From contig JALEGL010000006.1 of assembly GCA_022763185.1 (NCBI GenBank), forward strand, positions 248,001 through 312,000: a DNA stretch of 64,000 bases. Reading direction: 5' to 3'. The translations under genes were made by a program, and so were the position numbers. Of this stretch, positions 20,136-29,792 are shown piece after piece. The number at the start of each line of letters is the position of its first letter. Position 1 is the stretch's first letter. This DNA comes from a bacterium. GTDB lineage: Bacteria > Bdellovibrionota_G > JALEGL01. The notes under the pieces were generated by a model, which was not told where the DNA came from, ran no database searches, and worked only from the letters and a program-made list of their open reading frames with translations.

Positions 20136-22913
20136 CTAGTGGGCTTGTGACCAGTTTTCACCTTGGCCTAGATCTATTTTTAAGGGAACCTTTAATTTTA
20201 AAGCGTTTTCCATGCATTGTTGGGTTAATTTTTTAACCGCTTCAATTTCTTCATTCAGCGTTTCCAACACTAACTCATCGTGAACTTGGAGGACCAACTT
20301 ACTTTTAAGTTTTTGTCTACTCAGCTCAGCATCAATATCCAACATGGCTTTTTTAATCAGGTCGGCGGCGCTACCTTGAATGGGGGTGTTGGTTGCAATC
20401 CGTTCAGCATTGGCCTTGATCATTGGGTTTTTGCTATAAATATCAGGTAAAGGTCGTTGCCGTCCGAGTATGGTTTCAATGTAGCCATGTTTTTTAGCAA
20501 ATTCAATTTGTGCATTTAAGTAATCTTTGATTTTAGAAAAACTGTTAAAATAGGATGCAATAAAATCTTTGGCTTCATTTAAACTTACTCCTGTTTCTTT
20601 GGATAAGCGCTGTGGCCCCATTCCATAAAGGACTCCAAAATTAATGGCTTTGGCTCGGCTTCTTAAATTGGCATCAACTTCTTTTGGATCTTTGTTAAAA
20701 ATTGTTGCTGCGGTTTGGGTGTGAACATCAAGGTTTTGTTCAAACGTTTTGATTAAAGTTTCATCGTCAGCCAGATGCGCAAGCATGCGTAATTCAACTT
20801 GTGAGTAATCTGCTGAAATCAAACATGAGTCTTTTGGGGCAATAAAAGCTTCACGAATCTCTTTGCCATACTCAGAGCGAATGGGGATGTTTTGCAAGTT
20901 GGGATCTGAACTGGACAATCTGCCGGTAGAAGCAATGGTTTGATTGAATGAAGTATGAATGCGGCCTGTCCGCTGAGCAATCAACTTGGGCAAAGCCTCA
21001 ATATAAGTAGACATCAATTTGGATAAGTTTCTGTATTCTAGAATAAGTGCAACCAAGGGATGGTCAGAAAACTTTTCTAAAGTGGCATGGTCAGTGGCAT
21101 AACCGGTTTTGGTTTTTTTAAGCTTTTTAATACCTGATCCTTCTTGCACTTTAACTTTTTCAAACAAAATAGGTCCCATTTGTTTGGGTGAGTTGATGTT
21201 AAAACTCTCTCCCGCTTTTTGATGAATATCTTCTGTAAGTTGAATTAAACGTTTGCTCAACTTATTAGAAAGTGACTTAAGCTTTTTTGTATCCAAAAGC
21301 ATGCCGTGTGCTTCCATTTTTTGTAAGACACATAATAATGGAATTTCTAGCTCTTGATAAAGTGTGTTTAATTTTTTGTTGTTTTGCAATTGCGTATCAA
21401 AATAATTGTAGAGTCTTAAAGTGACATCGGCATCTTCACAGGCATAATGCGCAAGCTTATCAATTTCTACCTGATCCATAGAAATTTGTTTTTTGCCTTT
21501 ACCGATAAGAGCTTCAGTTGGAATTTTTTCTAAACCTAAGTATTTTTGAGCAATATGGTCCATGCCGTGTTGGCGTTGGTCAGAGGCTAAAACATAAGAA
21601 CTTAACATGGTATCAAAACTGATTCCGGTAACATGAATGTCATATTTGGATAAAATATGCATATCGTATTTTATATTTTGGCCGCCTTTTTTTATTTTTG
21701 GATCTTCTAGTATAGGCTTAAGTTTTTTTAAGGTGCTTTCAAAATCAAGGTGACCGGGGTGAACGGGAATAAAAAAAGCTTCTTGTTCTTTAAAGGCAAT
21801 AGAAATACCAACAAGTTCAGCTTCAATAGGGTTGAGGCCAGTTGTTTCTGTGTCTAGAGCAAAAAGCTTTTGTTTTTTTAAAGTTTTGATCAAATCATCC
21901 AGCTGCTGTTGAGATTCTATACAGGTATAATTGCCTTGAACTTCTAAGGCATGACCTTCTTCTTGACTTGTTTTTTTTGCAGATGAAGGGGTTGTAGACG
22001 TATTTTTATGCTCTGATTTTTTTGAGTTGTCTGATTTAGGGTTTAAAAAACGCTTTAAAGAATGAAAGTCCAATTCATCAAAAATACTTTCTAATTCTGG
22101 TTTGTTAAAAGGGCTGATGCTGAGTTCTTCAAAACTTGTATCAACTGGGACATCGGTTTTTATGGTAACCAGCTCTTGGCTTAAAAATGCATGATCTTTG
22201 TTTTCTGATAATTTTACTTGAAGTTTCTCAGGTTTGACTTGATCCAGGTTTTTGTAAATGCCCTGTAAATGTTCAAATTGCTCAATCAGTTTTAAAGCAG
22301 TTTTGGGACCAATACCAGGAACGCCCGGAATATTATCAGAACTGTCACCCATCAAGGCCATAAAGTCAATGACCTGCTCTGGTTTGACACCCCATTTTTT
22401 AACAGGGCCCTCAACGCCTACAATATCTACCGTACCTTTTTTCATGGTGTACATAGAAATATTGTCTTCTAAGAGTTGCATAAAGTCTTTATCTCCACTG
22501 ACCATATAGGCATGAATCCCTTCTTTGGCTGACTGTTTAGCCAAGGTACCAATGATATCATCGGCTTCAAAACCATCCATAACCAAGTAGGGGATGTTCA
22601 TTTCTTCAACAATTTTACGAATATATGGCAATTGAATTTTGAGTTCATCCGGCATTTTTTCGCGGGTAGCTTTGTATTCTTTGTACATCTCATGCCGAAA
22701 AGTCTTTTTAGGACCATCAAAGATAACAGCTATATGGGAAGGGTTTTCTTTTTTAAGAAGATTCAAAAGTGTATTGGTAAAACCAAAAACCGCACTGGTT
22801 TCCATACCTTCAGAGTTTTTTAAGGGATTGCTGATAAATGAAAAATGACTTCTATAAGCCAGAGCTGAGCCATCAATTAAGAAGAGTTTTTGGTCATTGT
22901 TGGTTTTTTTCAT
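20136..22913 (-). CDS. polA: DNA polymerase I
   Basis: Replication and repair polymerase, 925 aa, with all three domains. The 5' nuclease domain has LIDGSALAYRSHF and FEADDIIGTLA. The 3'-5' proofreading domain appears active, with FALDTETTGL. The polymerase domain has motif A LISADYSQVELRMLAHL, motif B RSRAKAINFGVLYGMG and motif C LVLQVHDELVLE. A hydrophilic lysine-serine linker separates the nuclease and exonuclease parts. It diverges from the Rsm22-like gene with 39 bases between start codons. Confidence 0.98.
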   Translation of the reverse strand: MKKTNNDQKLFLIDGSALAYRSHFSFISNPLKNSEGMETSAVFGFTNTLLNLLKKENPSHIAVIFDGPKKTFRHEMYKEYKATREKMPDELKIQLPYIRKIVEEMNIPYLVMDGFEADDIIGTLAKQSAKEGIHAYMVSGDKDFMQLLEDNISMYTMKKGTVDIVGVEGPVKKWGVKPEQVIDFMALMGDSSDNIPGVPGIGPKTALKLIEQFEHLQGIYKNLDQVKPEKLQVKLSENKDHAFLSQELVTIKTDVPVDTSFEELSISPFNKPELESIFDELDFHSLKRFLNPKSDNSKKSEHKNTSTTPSSAKKTSQEEGHALEVQGNYTCIESQQQLDDLIKTLKKQKLFALDTETTGLNPIEAELVGISIAFKEQEAFFIPVHPGHLDFESTLKKLKPILEDPKIKKGGQNIKYDMHILSKYDIHVTGISFDTMLSSYVLASDQRQHGMDHIAQKYLGLEKIPTEALIGKGKKQISMDQVEIDKLAHYACEDADVTLRLYNYFDTQLQNNKKLNTLYQELEIPLLCVLQKMEAHGMLLDTKKLKSLSNKLSKRLIQLTEDIHQKAGESFNINSPKQMGPILFEKVKVQEGSGIKKLKKTKTGYATDHATLEKFSDHPLVALILEYRNLSKLMSTYIEALPKLIAQRTGRIHTSFNQTIASTGRLSSSDPNLQNIPIRSEYGKEIREAFIAPKDSCLISADYSQVELRMLAHLADDETLIKTFEQNLDVHTQTAATIFNKDPKEVDANLRSRAKAINFGVLYGMGPQRLSKETGVSLNEAKDFIASYFNSFSKIKDYLNAQIEFAKKHGYIETILGRQRPLPDIYSKNPMIKANAERIATNTPIQGSAADLIKKAMLDIDAELSRQKLKSKLVLQVHDELVLETLNEEIEAVKKLTQQCMENALKLKVPLKIDLGQGENWSQAH

Positions 22914-22952
22914 GCCCTTATGGCATACCCTATTCTGAATAAGAAGGAAACT

Positions 22953-24074
22953 ATGCTTAGATCTTTAGAAAACTTGAATGAGCAGCAGCTACAGGCATGG
23001 GAAGATGCTTTAATAGCCTACATGTATCAAATGAAGTGGCAGCAAACGTGGAATGGGCAAGCAATCCCCAAAGATATTGTAAAATCAATTTGCGCACATG
23101 CTTTAAAATTATCGAATGCATTCACTTTGGATCGGACACAACTTGATTCAAAGTACTTTAATAAGAAAGATGTTCAGTTGGCTTACTTAATGTATTTTCA
23201 CTTGGCCAATGTGGTGCGGGTTGCGGCATGCTTACACTCTTACTTAGAAGCTTACTTTCAAAAAAATACTGAAAAAACAGTATTATATGTTTTGGATTTA
23301 GGTTCAGGCTGGGGGGCAACCGCTTGGGCGCTAGAGTTTTTATTAAAAAACCATTGGCCGCATGTTCGGGCAGAAGTTGTTCTAACAGATCATAATAAAG
23401 CAATTTTAGAACAAGCAAAAAACTTATTCAGTTTCATGTCTTTTACGCAAGTGAGAGTGACAACCAAGGCTTTTGATTTAAACACCAAAAAAACATTAAA
23501 GTCACTGCATCAAAAACACGCTTATGATCTAATTGTAGCCGCCAATGCCATCAATGAAGTGAATGAAAATACCCAAGAACAGCTTGATCGAGTATTTACC
23601 ATACTGTGGAAGTACCATCTCAGTGCAGATGGAGCCATTGCCATTATGGAGCCGGCTTTGATGAGTACTTCTAGACAATTAACATTTTTAAGAGATCAAT
23701 GGCTTCAAGCTTGGCAAGCCTACGCCCCGTTTCCATGTTTACATCATGCCCAGTGTCCAATGAATAGCGATAAAAAAGACTGGTGTCATTTTGAAACTGT
23801 ATGGCATGCCCCAAACTTAAGAAGAAAAATTGAACGCTTTTTAGAGCATAAAGATAAAGCACTCAAAGCCAGCTATATTGTTTTAAGCAAAATAAATTTA
23901 CACAAACAAAAAAATCATCAAGTTAAAGCAAGAGTGATATCCAATGAGTTAAAACTCAAACCCAAACGCTGTGTCTTGGTGTGTACAGCAAGTGGAAAAC
24001 ATTTGGTTGAATTGGATAAAAGTTTGAAAAAAAATACTTATGCCAGAGGCGATCTGATAACAATCAGTGAATGA
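22953..24074 (+). CDS. Rsm22-like SAM-dependent methyltransferase (small-ribosomal-subunit family)
   Basis: A 373-aa protein of the Rsm22/METTL17 family, which acts in small ribosomal subunit assembly in mitochondria and occurs in some bacteria. The SAM motif is LDLGSGWGATAWALEFLL. The C-terminal half has the family pattern IMEPALMSTSRQLTFLRD and the cysteine motif HHAQCPMNSDKKDWCHFE, the region that carries an Fe-S cluster in characterised relatives. I chose ATG 22953, preceded by AGAAGGA; an in-frame ATG at 22920 is the rival. Bacterial function is not established. Confidence 0.8.
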   Translation: MLRSLENLNEQQLQAWEDALIAYMYQMKWQQTWNGQAIPKDIVKSICAHALKLSNAFTLDRTQLDSKYFNKKDVQLAYLMYFHLANVVRVAACLHSYLEAYFQKNTEKTVLYVLDLGSGWGATAWALEFLLKNHWPHVRAEVVLTDHNKAILEQAKNLFSFMSFTQVRVTTKAFDLNTKKTLKSLHQKHAYDLIVAANAINEVNENTQEQLDRVFTILWKYHLSADGAIAIMEPALMSTSRQLTFLRDQWLQAWQAYAPFPCLHHAQCPMNSDKKDWCHFETVWHAPNLRRKIERFLEHKDKALKASYIVLSKINLHKQKNHQVKARVISNELKLKPKRCVLVCTASGKHLVELDKSLKKNTYARGDLITISE

Positions 24075-24081
24075 TATCAAA

Positions 24082-24795
24082 TTAAGATTTATTTTTCTTA
24101 CAGGCTTTAACAAAAGCTTTAAAAATTTTTTTGCTCACTTCTGTTTTAAGCAGTTCTTCTGGATGCCATTGTATGCCTAAAGCAAAAGAATGTTTGGTGG
24201 ACTCAATGGCTTCCACTGTACCATCCAAGGCTTTTGCGGTGATGATGAGATCTTTGCCCGTTTGTTTAACCGCTTGGTGGTGGTTAGAGTTCACTTTAAC
24301 CCTATCTTTTTTTAAGATAGAATGGAGTAAAGTTTTTTTCTCAAGATCAATCCAGTGTTGGCCTTTTTTATGGTCATTCACTTTTTCCAGCTGTGAAGGC
24401 ATGTCTTGATAAAGGTTGCCCCCTTGGACGACATTCAGTGTTTGGCAACCAAGACAAATACCAAGATAAGGCATATCGTGTTTTAAAGCTTTTTTGAGTA
24501 AGGCTATATCATAGTCACTGCGTTCATTGGGTGAGAGCTCAAATTTAATTTTTGGGAGTTTTTTTTCATCATAATAGCTGGGATGTAAATCATCACCGCC
24601 AGTAAGCATAATGCCATCGACCAAACTTAAGTGGTAATCAATATGATCCATGTCAGCAGTAAAAATAAGTGTGCTGGCACCAGCCAGTTCTAGACAGCGG
24701 ATGTAGTTTTCATAACAACCAATGACTTTTTTTCTTTTTGGATTCGTTAAATAATGCGGACCTATGCCAATAATGGGTTTCTTTTTCATTTCCAA
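24082..24795 (-). CDS. Glutamine-amidotransferase-like hydrolase (peptidase C26 / PuuD-like)
   Basis: A 237-aa class-I glutamine amidotransferase fold. The catalytic Cys lies in PYLGICLGCQTLNV, and the His-Glu pair in LGIQWHPEELL. The opening KKPIIGIGPHYL and VDGIMLTGGDDLHPSYY match gamma-glutamyl-gamma-aminobutyrate hydrolases such as PuuD, which cleave gamma-glutamyl amides. No polyamine catabolism genes are adjacent, so the substrate is open. It converges with the Rsm22-like gene, seven bases apart. Confidence 0.82.
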   Translation of the reverse strand: MEMKKKPIIGIGPHYLTNPKRKKVIGCYENYIRCLELAGASTLIFTADMDHIDYHLSLVDGIMLTGGDDLHPSYYDEKKLPKIKFELSPNERSDYDIALLKKALKHDMPYLGICLGCQTLNVVQGGNLYQDMPSQLEKVNDHKKGQHWIDLEKKTLLHSILKKDRVKVNSNHHQAVKQTGKDLIITAKALDGTVEAIESTKHSFALGIQWHPEELLKTEVSKKIFKAFVKACKKNKS

Positions 24796-24854
24796 GCTAG
24801 TATAAACATATTTTTTATAAGAAGTTTAAGTTTTACAGTAAAAAAATAATTTTT

Positions 24855-25283
24855 ATGAGTGTTAAGGTCAATCAAGATAAAGGTTTAAAGCCAATACAAG
24901 TAGTTGCTGCTGTTGTTTTCAACCAGGAGAAGGAAGTTCTCATTGCTAAAAGAAAAGATGGCAAGCAGTGTTGGGAATTTCCTGGTGGAAAAATAGAGTT
25001 AAAAGAAGGTCATAAGCAGGCACTTGTGAGAGAATTAAAAGAAGAGTTGGGCATTGAGGCCATCAAAATAGAAAGTTTATTGGATGCCTATACTTACGAC
25101 TATCCAAACAAACAAGTGCAATTATTTTTCTACCAATGTTATTTAGATTTAACACATGCACTACAAAAAAATGTGCATGCAGAACTGAGATGGGTTCCCA
25201 TCAATGCGCTACAAACATTTGATTTTTTACCCGGTAATCAAAGAGTTCTTAAGGGTTTGTGTGTTGAGCAACAAAGGTCTTAA
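24855..25283 (+). CDS. Nudix hydrolase, MutT-like
   Basis: A 142-aa Nudix protein. The Nudix box is intact, from GGKIELKEG to RELKEELGIE, which binds the metal and cleaves nucleoside diphosphate derivatives. The opening VVAAVVFNQEKEVLIAKR and EFPGGKIE resemble MutT, which removes 8-oxo-dGTP; the related Nudix families overlap, so MutT is a likely but not certain name. Its last 35 bases overlap the end of the converging PilZ gene. Confidence 0.85.
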   Translation: MSVKVNQDKGLKPIQVVAAVVFNQEKEVLIAKRKDGKQCWEFPGGKIELKEGHKQALVRELKEELGIEAIKIESLLDAYTYDYPNKQVQLFFYQCYLDLTHALQKNVHAELRWVPINALQTFDFLPGNQRVLKGLCVEQQRS

Positions 25284-25602
25284 TGCGATCACGATCGGAC
25301 TGTAAAATTTCAGTAAATTGAATCCCCATTCCTGAAGAGTTACCATCAATGGGACCAGCCTGGTTATAGGTCCATATAACGATGCCTTCGGCTTCAATCA
25401 ATTGGTCATCCCCAGGGAGTTTGAATCTGAGTTTAACTTCTGACCCTACATTTTGCAGTTTACGTGTTTTTACAAAGGCTCCACCCGTAGAGACGTTATC
25501 CAGTTTACTTAAAAAATATTCCCCATAGGCGCCCAAATCAACATCAATTTCAACTTTAACCCGTTGACTCTGACGACGACTTGCAAAAGAATCTTCTGAC
25601 AT
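25249..25602 (-). CDS. PilZ-domain c-di-GMP-binding protein
   Basis: A 117-aa single-domain PilZ protein. Both ligand motifs are present: RRQSQR, giving RxxxR, and NVSTGG, giving the D/NxSxxG element. It resembles the small PilZ proteins common in myxobacteria and other former deltaproteobacteria (TIGR02266-like). A c-di-GMP effector role, for example in motility or polarity, is likely. A c-di-GMP phosphodiesterase candidate is encoded at 28003. The 3' end overlaps mutT. Confidence 0.88.
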   Translation of the reverse strand: MSEDSFASRRQSQRVKVEIDVDLGAYGEYFLSKLDNVSTGGAFVKTRKLQNVGSEVKLRFKLPGDDQLIEAEGIVIWTYNQAGPIDGNSSGMGIQFTEILQSDRDRIKTFVAQHTNP

Positions 25603-25669
25603 AGAAGCTTATTTAGCATTATTTTTTTAAGTCGTCGAAAAAATACAGGTCTAGAAAAATTTCTAAAAG

Positions 25670-26074
25670 CTATTTATCTTTTGTTCTAGGTTTGTGCTGT
25701 GTTCCTAAACCCGCAGTTATGAAAAGAGCTGTGCTTAAACATTGGGTGTCAGCAGTATGCCAGACACCTTTTGGGTTAATGGCATAGTCATAAGGCTCTA
25801 AAACAATTTCTTTTTTCTCTCCTGGTTTAATTTCTTGGATAAGAGTGAAGTGTCCTTCCAGACATAAAACCATTTCATCACCTTCTGGGTGTTGTTCCCA
25901 GACATCCCAAGCTTCTTCAAAGCTATGCAAGGATACCAAACGACCTTCTTTGCCATCACTTGCATGTCGTTTAGCATAAGATTCATACCAATCAAACCCG
26001 GTAAACATAGGCTCAGAGAAGATTTTTGCATTTAAACCTAGATGCAGTGGAAAATGTTTAATATTTTTTTTCAT
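25670..26074 (-). CDS. Cupin-domain protein
   Basis: A 134-aa single cupin. The first motif, EQHPEGDEMVLCLEGHFTLI, and the second, PYDYAINPKGVWHTADT, place His and Glu as metal ligands. Cupins range from enzymes to sugar-binding proteins, and nothing here fixes the substrate. It diverges from trxB, with a 71-base spacer that probably holds both promoters. Confidence 0.75.
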   Translation of the reverse strand: MKKNIKHFPLHLGLNAKIFSEPMFTGFDWYESYAKRHASDGKEGRLVSLHSFEEAWDVWEQHPEGDEMVLCLEGHFTLIQEIKPGEKKEIVLEPYDYAINPKGVWHTADTQCLSTALFITAGLGTQHKPRTKDK

Positions 26075-26145
26075 CGTTCATTCAAAATGAATATGTCTGT
26101 AACATAATCTTGATTTGATATTAAGTTCTGTGTACTAGAAATAGC

Positions 26146-27087
26146 ATGCAAGAAACAGCTAAAGCAAAAGAAAAAGTTATTATTATTGGATCTGGACCTG
26201 CCGGTTTAACCGCCGCCATTTATACATCAAGAGCATTGCTCAAGCCGTTGATGTTTGAGGGTTATCAAGCAGGAGGTCAATTGATGACCACGACGGATGT
26301 AGAAAACTTCCCAGGCTTTCCTGAGGGTGTGATGGGACCAGAAATGATGCAAATGTTTCGTAAACAAGCGGAACGCTTTGGAACACGTCTTGAAACGAAA
26401 GATGTGAGCAAAGTAGATCTTTCAAGTAAACCTTACAAAGTGTGGGTAGGGCAAAATGAATATGAAACTGACAGTGTGATTATTGCTACGGGTGCAACTG
26501 CAAAACTGTTGGGTTTAGAGGCTGAAAAAACCATGATGGGTAGAGGAGTTTCTACTTGTGCAACGTGTGATGGTGCCTTCTATAAAGATAAAGAAGTGGC
26601 TGTTGTTGGTGGGGGTGACTCAGCTTTGGAAGAGGCCATGTTTTTAACCCGCTTTGCCAACAAGGTTACCGTGATTCATAGAAGAGAAGAGCTTAGAGCA
26701 TCACAAATCATGCAAGAAAGAGCCAAAGCCAATAAAAAAATTGAATGGCTGTGGAACACGGTGGTGGATGATATTGTGGGTGATAATTCAGGGGTAAGCG
26801 GATTAAAACTATCCAACAGAAATACAGATGAAAAAACTGAGTTAAATGTACATGGCGTTTTTATTGCTATTGGTCATAAGCCGGTAACACAGTTGTTTGA
26901 AGGGCAGTTAGAGCTCAGTGAAAACGGTTACATTCTTACTCAAGAGGGCAGCAAAACCAGTAAAGAAGGTGTTTTTGCTTGTGGTGATGTTCAAGATGAA
27001 GTTTATCGGCAAGCCATTACTGCGGCAGGGTCTGGATGTATGGCCGCCATTGATTGCGAACGTTATTTGGAAACATTAGAAGAATAA
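26146..27087 (+). CDS. trxB: Thioredoxin reductase
   Basis: NADPH-dependent flavoenzyme that reduces thioredoxin, 313 aa. FAD-binding GSGPAGLTAAIYTSRA starts at residue 15, the redox pair is CATC at Cys138/Cys141, and the NADPH site is VAVVGGGDSALEEAMFL. The C-terminal FACGDVQDEVYRQAITAAGSGCMAA is typical. Its likely substrate, thioredoxin, is encoded at 57450. The phosphodiesterase gene follows 30 bases later and may be co-transcribed. Confidence 0.97.
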   Translation: MQETAKAKEKVIIIGSGPAGLTAAIYTSRALLKPLMFEGYQAGGQLMTTTDVENFPGFPEGVMGPEMMQMFRKQAERFGTRLETKDVSKVDLSSKPYKVWVGQNEYETDSVIIATGATAKLLGLEAEKTMMGRGVSTCATCDGAFYKDKEVAVVGGGDSALEEAMFLTRFANKVTVIHRREELRASQIMQERAKANKKIEWLWNTVVDDIVGDNSGVSGLKLSNRNTDEKTELNVHGVFIAIGHKPVTQLFEGQLELSENGYILTQEGSKTSKEGVFACGDVQDEVYRQAITAAGSGCMAAIDCERYLETLEE

Positions 27088-27117
27088 TCACTGTATGAAT
27101 AACTTTCTTTTCTAAGC

Positions 27118-27831
27118 ATGAAAGAACTTATTGCGCACAGAGGCTATTCCTATGAAGCGCCTGAAAATACCTTTTCAGCATTTAAATTAGCTATAGACAA
27201 AGGTTTTGATTTTATCGAGTGTGATATTCAGTTTAGCAAAGATCATCAACCCTATCTATTTCATGATGATAAATTAAATAGAACCAGTAGTGGTCAAGGT
27301 TTATTTAAAAACCATATGGCCAGCGAAATAGAACAATTAGATGCCGGTTTATGGAAGGCTGACCAATATAAAAATGAATCTATACCGCACTTGGAAAAGC
27401 TTGCTTTATTTCTTGAAGCTACAGCATTTTGTCAAATGAACTGGGAGCTTAAGAAAGACCAGCGTTATTTTTCACAAGACTATTTAAAAGTCATTGCAGA
27501 CTATGTTTGCAAATACCAATTGCAAGAAAGAATTGTTTTTTCTTCTTTTGATCACGAATTGATTGCTTTGTTTTATAACCTGTACCCTGACTTTCGTTAT
27601 GCCGGTTTAGTGGATAATAATTTTACCTTGTCGTTTTATCAAAATGCAGATTTTAATATTGAAGCTTTGCATATGTCGCAAGAGTATTTTTTAGATATCT
27701 TTTCTCAAGATAAGAAAGCAAAAAGCTTTCCTGAAATTCGTATCTATACGGTTAATGACCCTGAGCTATTGAATCAATGCAAGGAGCGAGGCGCTAAGAA
27801 ATTTTTTACAGACAAGCTGTGCCCAAAATAA
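27118..27831 (+). CDS. Glycerophosphodiester phosphodiesterase family protein
   Basis: A 237-aa GDPD domain protein. LIAHRGYSYEAPENTFSAF carries the catalytic His and the following FIECDIQFSKDHQPYLFHDD adds the metal-binding acidic residues and the second His. There is no signal peptide, so it is cytoplasmic and probably releases glycerol-3-phosphate from deacylated phospholipids. The C-terminus has the family phrase IYTVNDPELLNQCKERGAKKFFTD. A palindromic repeat separates it from the converging EAL gene. Confidence 0.88.
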   Translation: MKELIAHRGYSYEAPENTFSAFKLAIDKGFDFIECDIQFSKDHQPYLFHDDKLNRTSSGQGLFKNHMASEIEQLDAGLWKADQYKNESIPHLEKLALFLEATAFCQMNWELKKDQRYFSQDYLKVIADYVCKYQLQERIVFSSFDHELIALFYNLYPDFRYAGLVDNNFTLSFYQNADFNIEALHMSQEYFLDIFSQDKKAKSFPEIRIYTVNDPELLNQCKERGAKKFFTDKLCPK

Positions 27832-27851
27832 TGGATCTCGATAATTTTCAA

Positions 27852-28002
27852 TAAAGAACGAGCAATATGGCAAGGGTTGTTTTATGAGCGTACAGGGTGA
27901 CCTTAGCTAGACCGCGTTTTTACTAAAATGGGGGGCTTTGCACAAGACACTGTAAAGGCTCCACCCAACAGTTTCTAAAAAGTATTTTTCCTTCTTGGAA
28001 AA
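27852..28002. repeat. Dispersed palindromic repeat, copy 2
   Basis: A diverged copy of the element at 9811-9960. The best conserved part, from ACCGCGTTTT at 27911 through GGGGGGCTTTGCA and CCCAACAGTTTCTAAAAAG to TTGGAAAA, ends just before the stop codon of the EAL gene. One arm of the central inverted repeat has a mismatch relative to copy 1. Confidence 0.68.
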
Positions 28003-29298
28003 TCAGAAGCTGGGTTCAGTAAAGTTAGCCGCAGGTTTAGCAAAAAAATAACCTTGGGCAAAATCAATATCCATTTCTTCAACTAAAGTCAGATCTTCTT
28101 GGATTTCAATGCCTTCCGCTATGGTGAAGGCATTAAGTGATTTTGCCAGTGTTTTAAGCGCCTTGAGCATTTCCTGTTTGGCAGGGTTGGTGTGTGCACC
28201 TCTAATTAAAGATGCATCAATTTTAATGTATTTGGGTTGGATTTCCATAATAGCTTCCAGGCTTGAGTAACCAGTACCTACATCATCAATGGCCAAGGTA
28301 ATTCCGGCATTGGTGTAGTACTTTAAAGCCTGACGAAAACTAGAGTACTGATCAATGGCATGGCTCTCTGTAATTTCAAAAACAATGTCTTTTGGGGAAA
28401 TACCATACAAATCTAAGAATTGTAAAAACTGCTTGGCTTCAAACTCTGGATTATGAATAAGGTTGGGTAAAGTGTTGATAAAAAGTTTTAGTTGGGCTTT
28501 TTTGTCTGTGGCAAAGTGAATGGCCCGCCGGCGGCAAACTCTATCCAACTCATACAACATGCCGGTTTCTTCTGCTAAAGAAAATAAAATTGCTGGAGCT
28601 TCCAGTTCCGTGCTTTGAGGACCTCTAGATAGTGCTTCAAAACCCAAGGTGTTTTTTTCTTTCAGATTAACAATGGGCTGATAAACACTGTGAATATTTT
28701 GTTCTAGAATAACTTTCTGTATACGCCCACGATTTTTAAGTTCCACTTGTGACATTTGTAATTCTGCATTTTCACGCGCTTCTTCTATGAGTCTATAGAT
28801 AGCGCGCCATGGATCAATAATAGGATTATGAACAGTAAAAGAGTAACCAACATTGATTTTGGGCAAGCTGCCTATAAAATGATACAGCTCCAAAAATAAA
28901 TGGTTTTGAAGATGGCTTAAAATACGCTCACAGGTGTCTTCAACATCATCTTTAGAAAGGTAGTTGCAATCTTCATTGTTTTTACGGGTTCCACCCAAAA
29001 ATAAAATAAAAGAATAACCTTTAACGCGATTTAAAGAGATTATATCGCCTTTGCGAATAACCGTACCGCGCATATTCATGAGGATATTTGAAATTTTCAT
29101 CATGATATCATCAAAAATGGTGCTGCCGTACTTTTCTTCTAAAGTACATAAAGCTTTACCATTGATGTAAACTAGGCCAAGTGCATTGTCTTTTTTTAAA
29201 AATGAAACCGCCTCAGGAAGAACATTAAGATAACTGGGCAATTGCCGTTGGCTATCATAGATTCTGCTTTTGATTTCGCGTTGAGGAATGTTTTTCAA
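28003..29298 (-). CDS. Degenerate GGDEF plus EAL c-di-GMP phosphodiesterase
   Basis: A 431-aa protein with a GGDEF-like N-terminal half (about 20-175) and an EAL domain (about 190-425). The GGDEF signature is degenerate: KGYSF where GGDEF should be, so no cyclase activity is expected. The EAL half keeps the key residues: GFEALSR, EITESHAI, LAIDDVGTGYSSL, KIDASLI, AEGIE and QGYFFAKP. It should linearise c-di-GMP. No membrane segments are seen. It may tune the ligand of the PilZ protein at 25249. Confidence 0.87.
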   Translation of the reverse strand: MKNIPQREIKSRIYDSQRQLPSYLNVLPEAVSFLKKDNALGLVYINGKALCTLEEKYGSTIFDDIMMKISNILMNMRGTVIRKGDIISLNRVKGYSFILFLGGTRKNNEDCNYLSKDDVEDTCERILSHLQNHLFLELYHFIGSLPKINVGYSFTVHNPIIDPWRAIYRLIEEARENAELQMSQVELKNRGRIQKVILEQNIHSVYQPIVNLKEKNTLGFEALSRGPQSTELEAPAILFSLAEETGMLYELDRVCRRRAIHFATDKKAQLKLFINTLPNLIHNPEFEAKQFLQFLDLYGISPKDIVFEITESHAIDQYSSFRQALKYYTNAGITLAIDDVGTGYSSLEAIMEIQPKYIKIDASLIRGAHTNPAKQEMLKALKTLAKSLNAFTIAEGIEIQEDLTLVEEMDIDFAQGYFFAKPAANFTEPSF

Positions 29299-29348
29299 AA
29301 CTTGATTTATGTAGAAAATTTTTCAGTTTTTGTCTAACACTTTATGTT

Positions 29349-29726
29349 ATGAAAGTATTTAATTTTTTAGCGGTTTGTGCTGGTGGGGCCTTAGGAGCAA
29401 GTGTTCGTTATGGACTAGAACTTTTAGGGGCGCATTTGTTTTCTTGGTCCAATGTTCTTAGTATTGCCGTGGTGAATATTTTGGGTTGTTTTTTGTTTGC
29501 GCTGTTGAGTTCTTTTCTAAAAGAAGACGGGTCAGTGGCATTTACTTTGTTCATGTTTACAGGTTTTTTAGGTGGAATGACCACCTTTTCAAGCTTTATA
29601 GCCCACAGTCATATGTTAATCAACATGAAGCAACTTGCTTGGGCAGCAGTCAATATCACCGCGCAAGTGTTTTTAGGTTTATTGGTATTTTATCTGACAA
29701 GAAAAATTTACGTTTCACTGCAATAA
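29349..29726 (+). CDS. crcB: Fluoride ion channel/exporter CrcB (Fluc)
   Basis: A 125-aa inner-membrane protein with four hydrophobic segments, matching the Fluc family that exports fluoride as a dimer. Visible motifs: GGALGASVRYGLELLGA, the pore-lining NILGCFLFALL, and FTGFLGGMTTFSSFIAHS. The 50-base spacer to the divergent EAL gene is too short and shows no fluoride riboswitch. One gene copy is seen here; the family can work as homodimer. Confidence 0.93.
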   Translation: MKVFNFLAVCAGGALGASVRYGLELLGAHLFSWSNVLSIAVVNILGCFLFALLSSFLKEDGSVAFTLFMFTGFLGGMTTFSSFIAHSHMLINMKQLAWAAVNITAQVFLGLLVFYLTRKIYVSLQ

Positions 29727-29792
29727 AAAATGCTGACTTGAGTTTTTATGACAAACACGAAATGACTAAAAGCTAAAAAACAATTGCCATTT

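Noticed and set aside
29299-29348. A fluoride riboswitch before crcB
   Set aside because: Only 50 bases are available and the motif is not visible.
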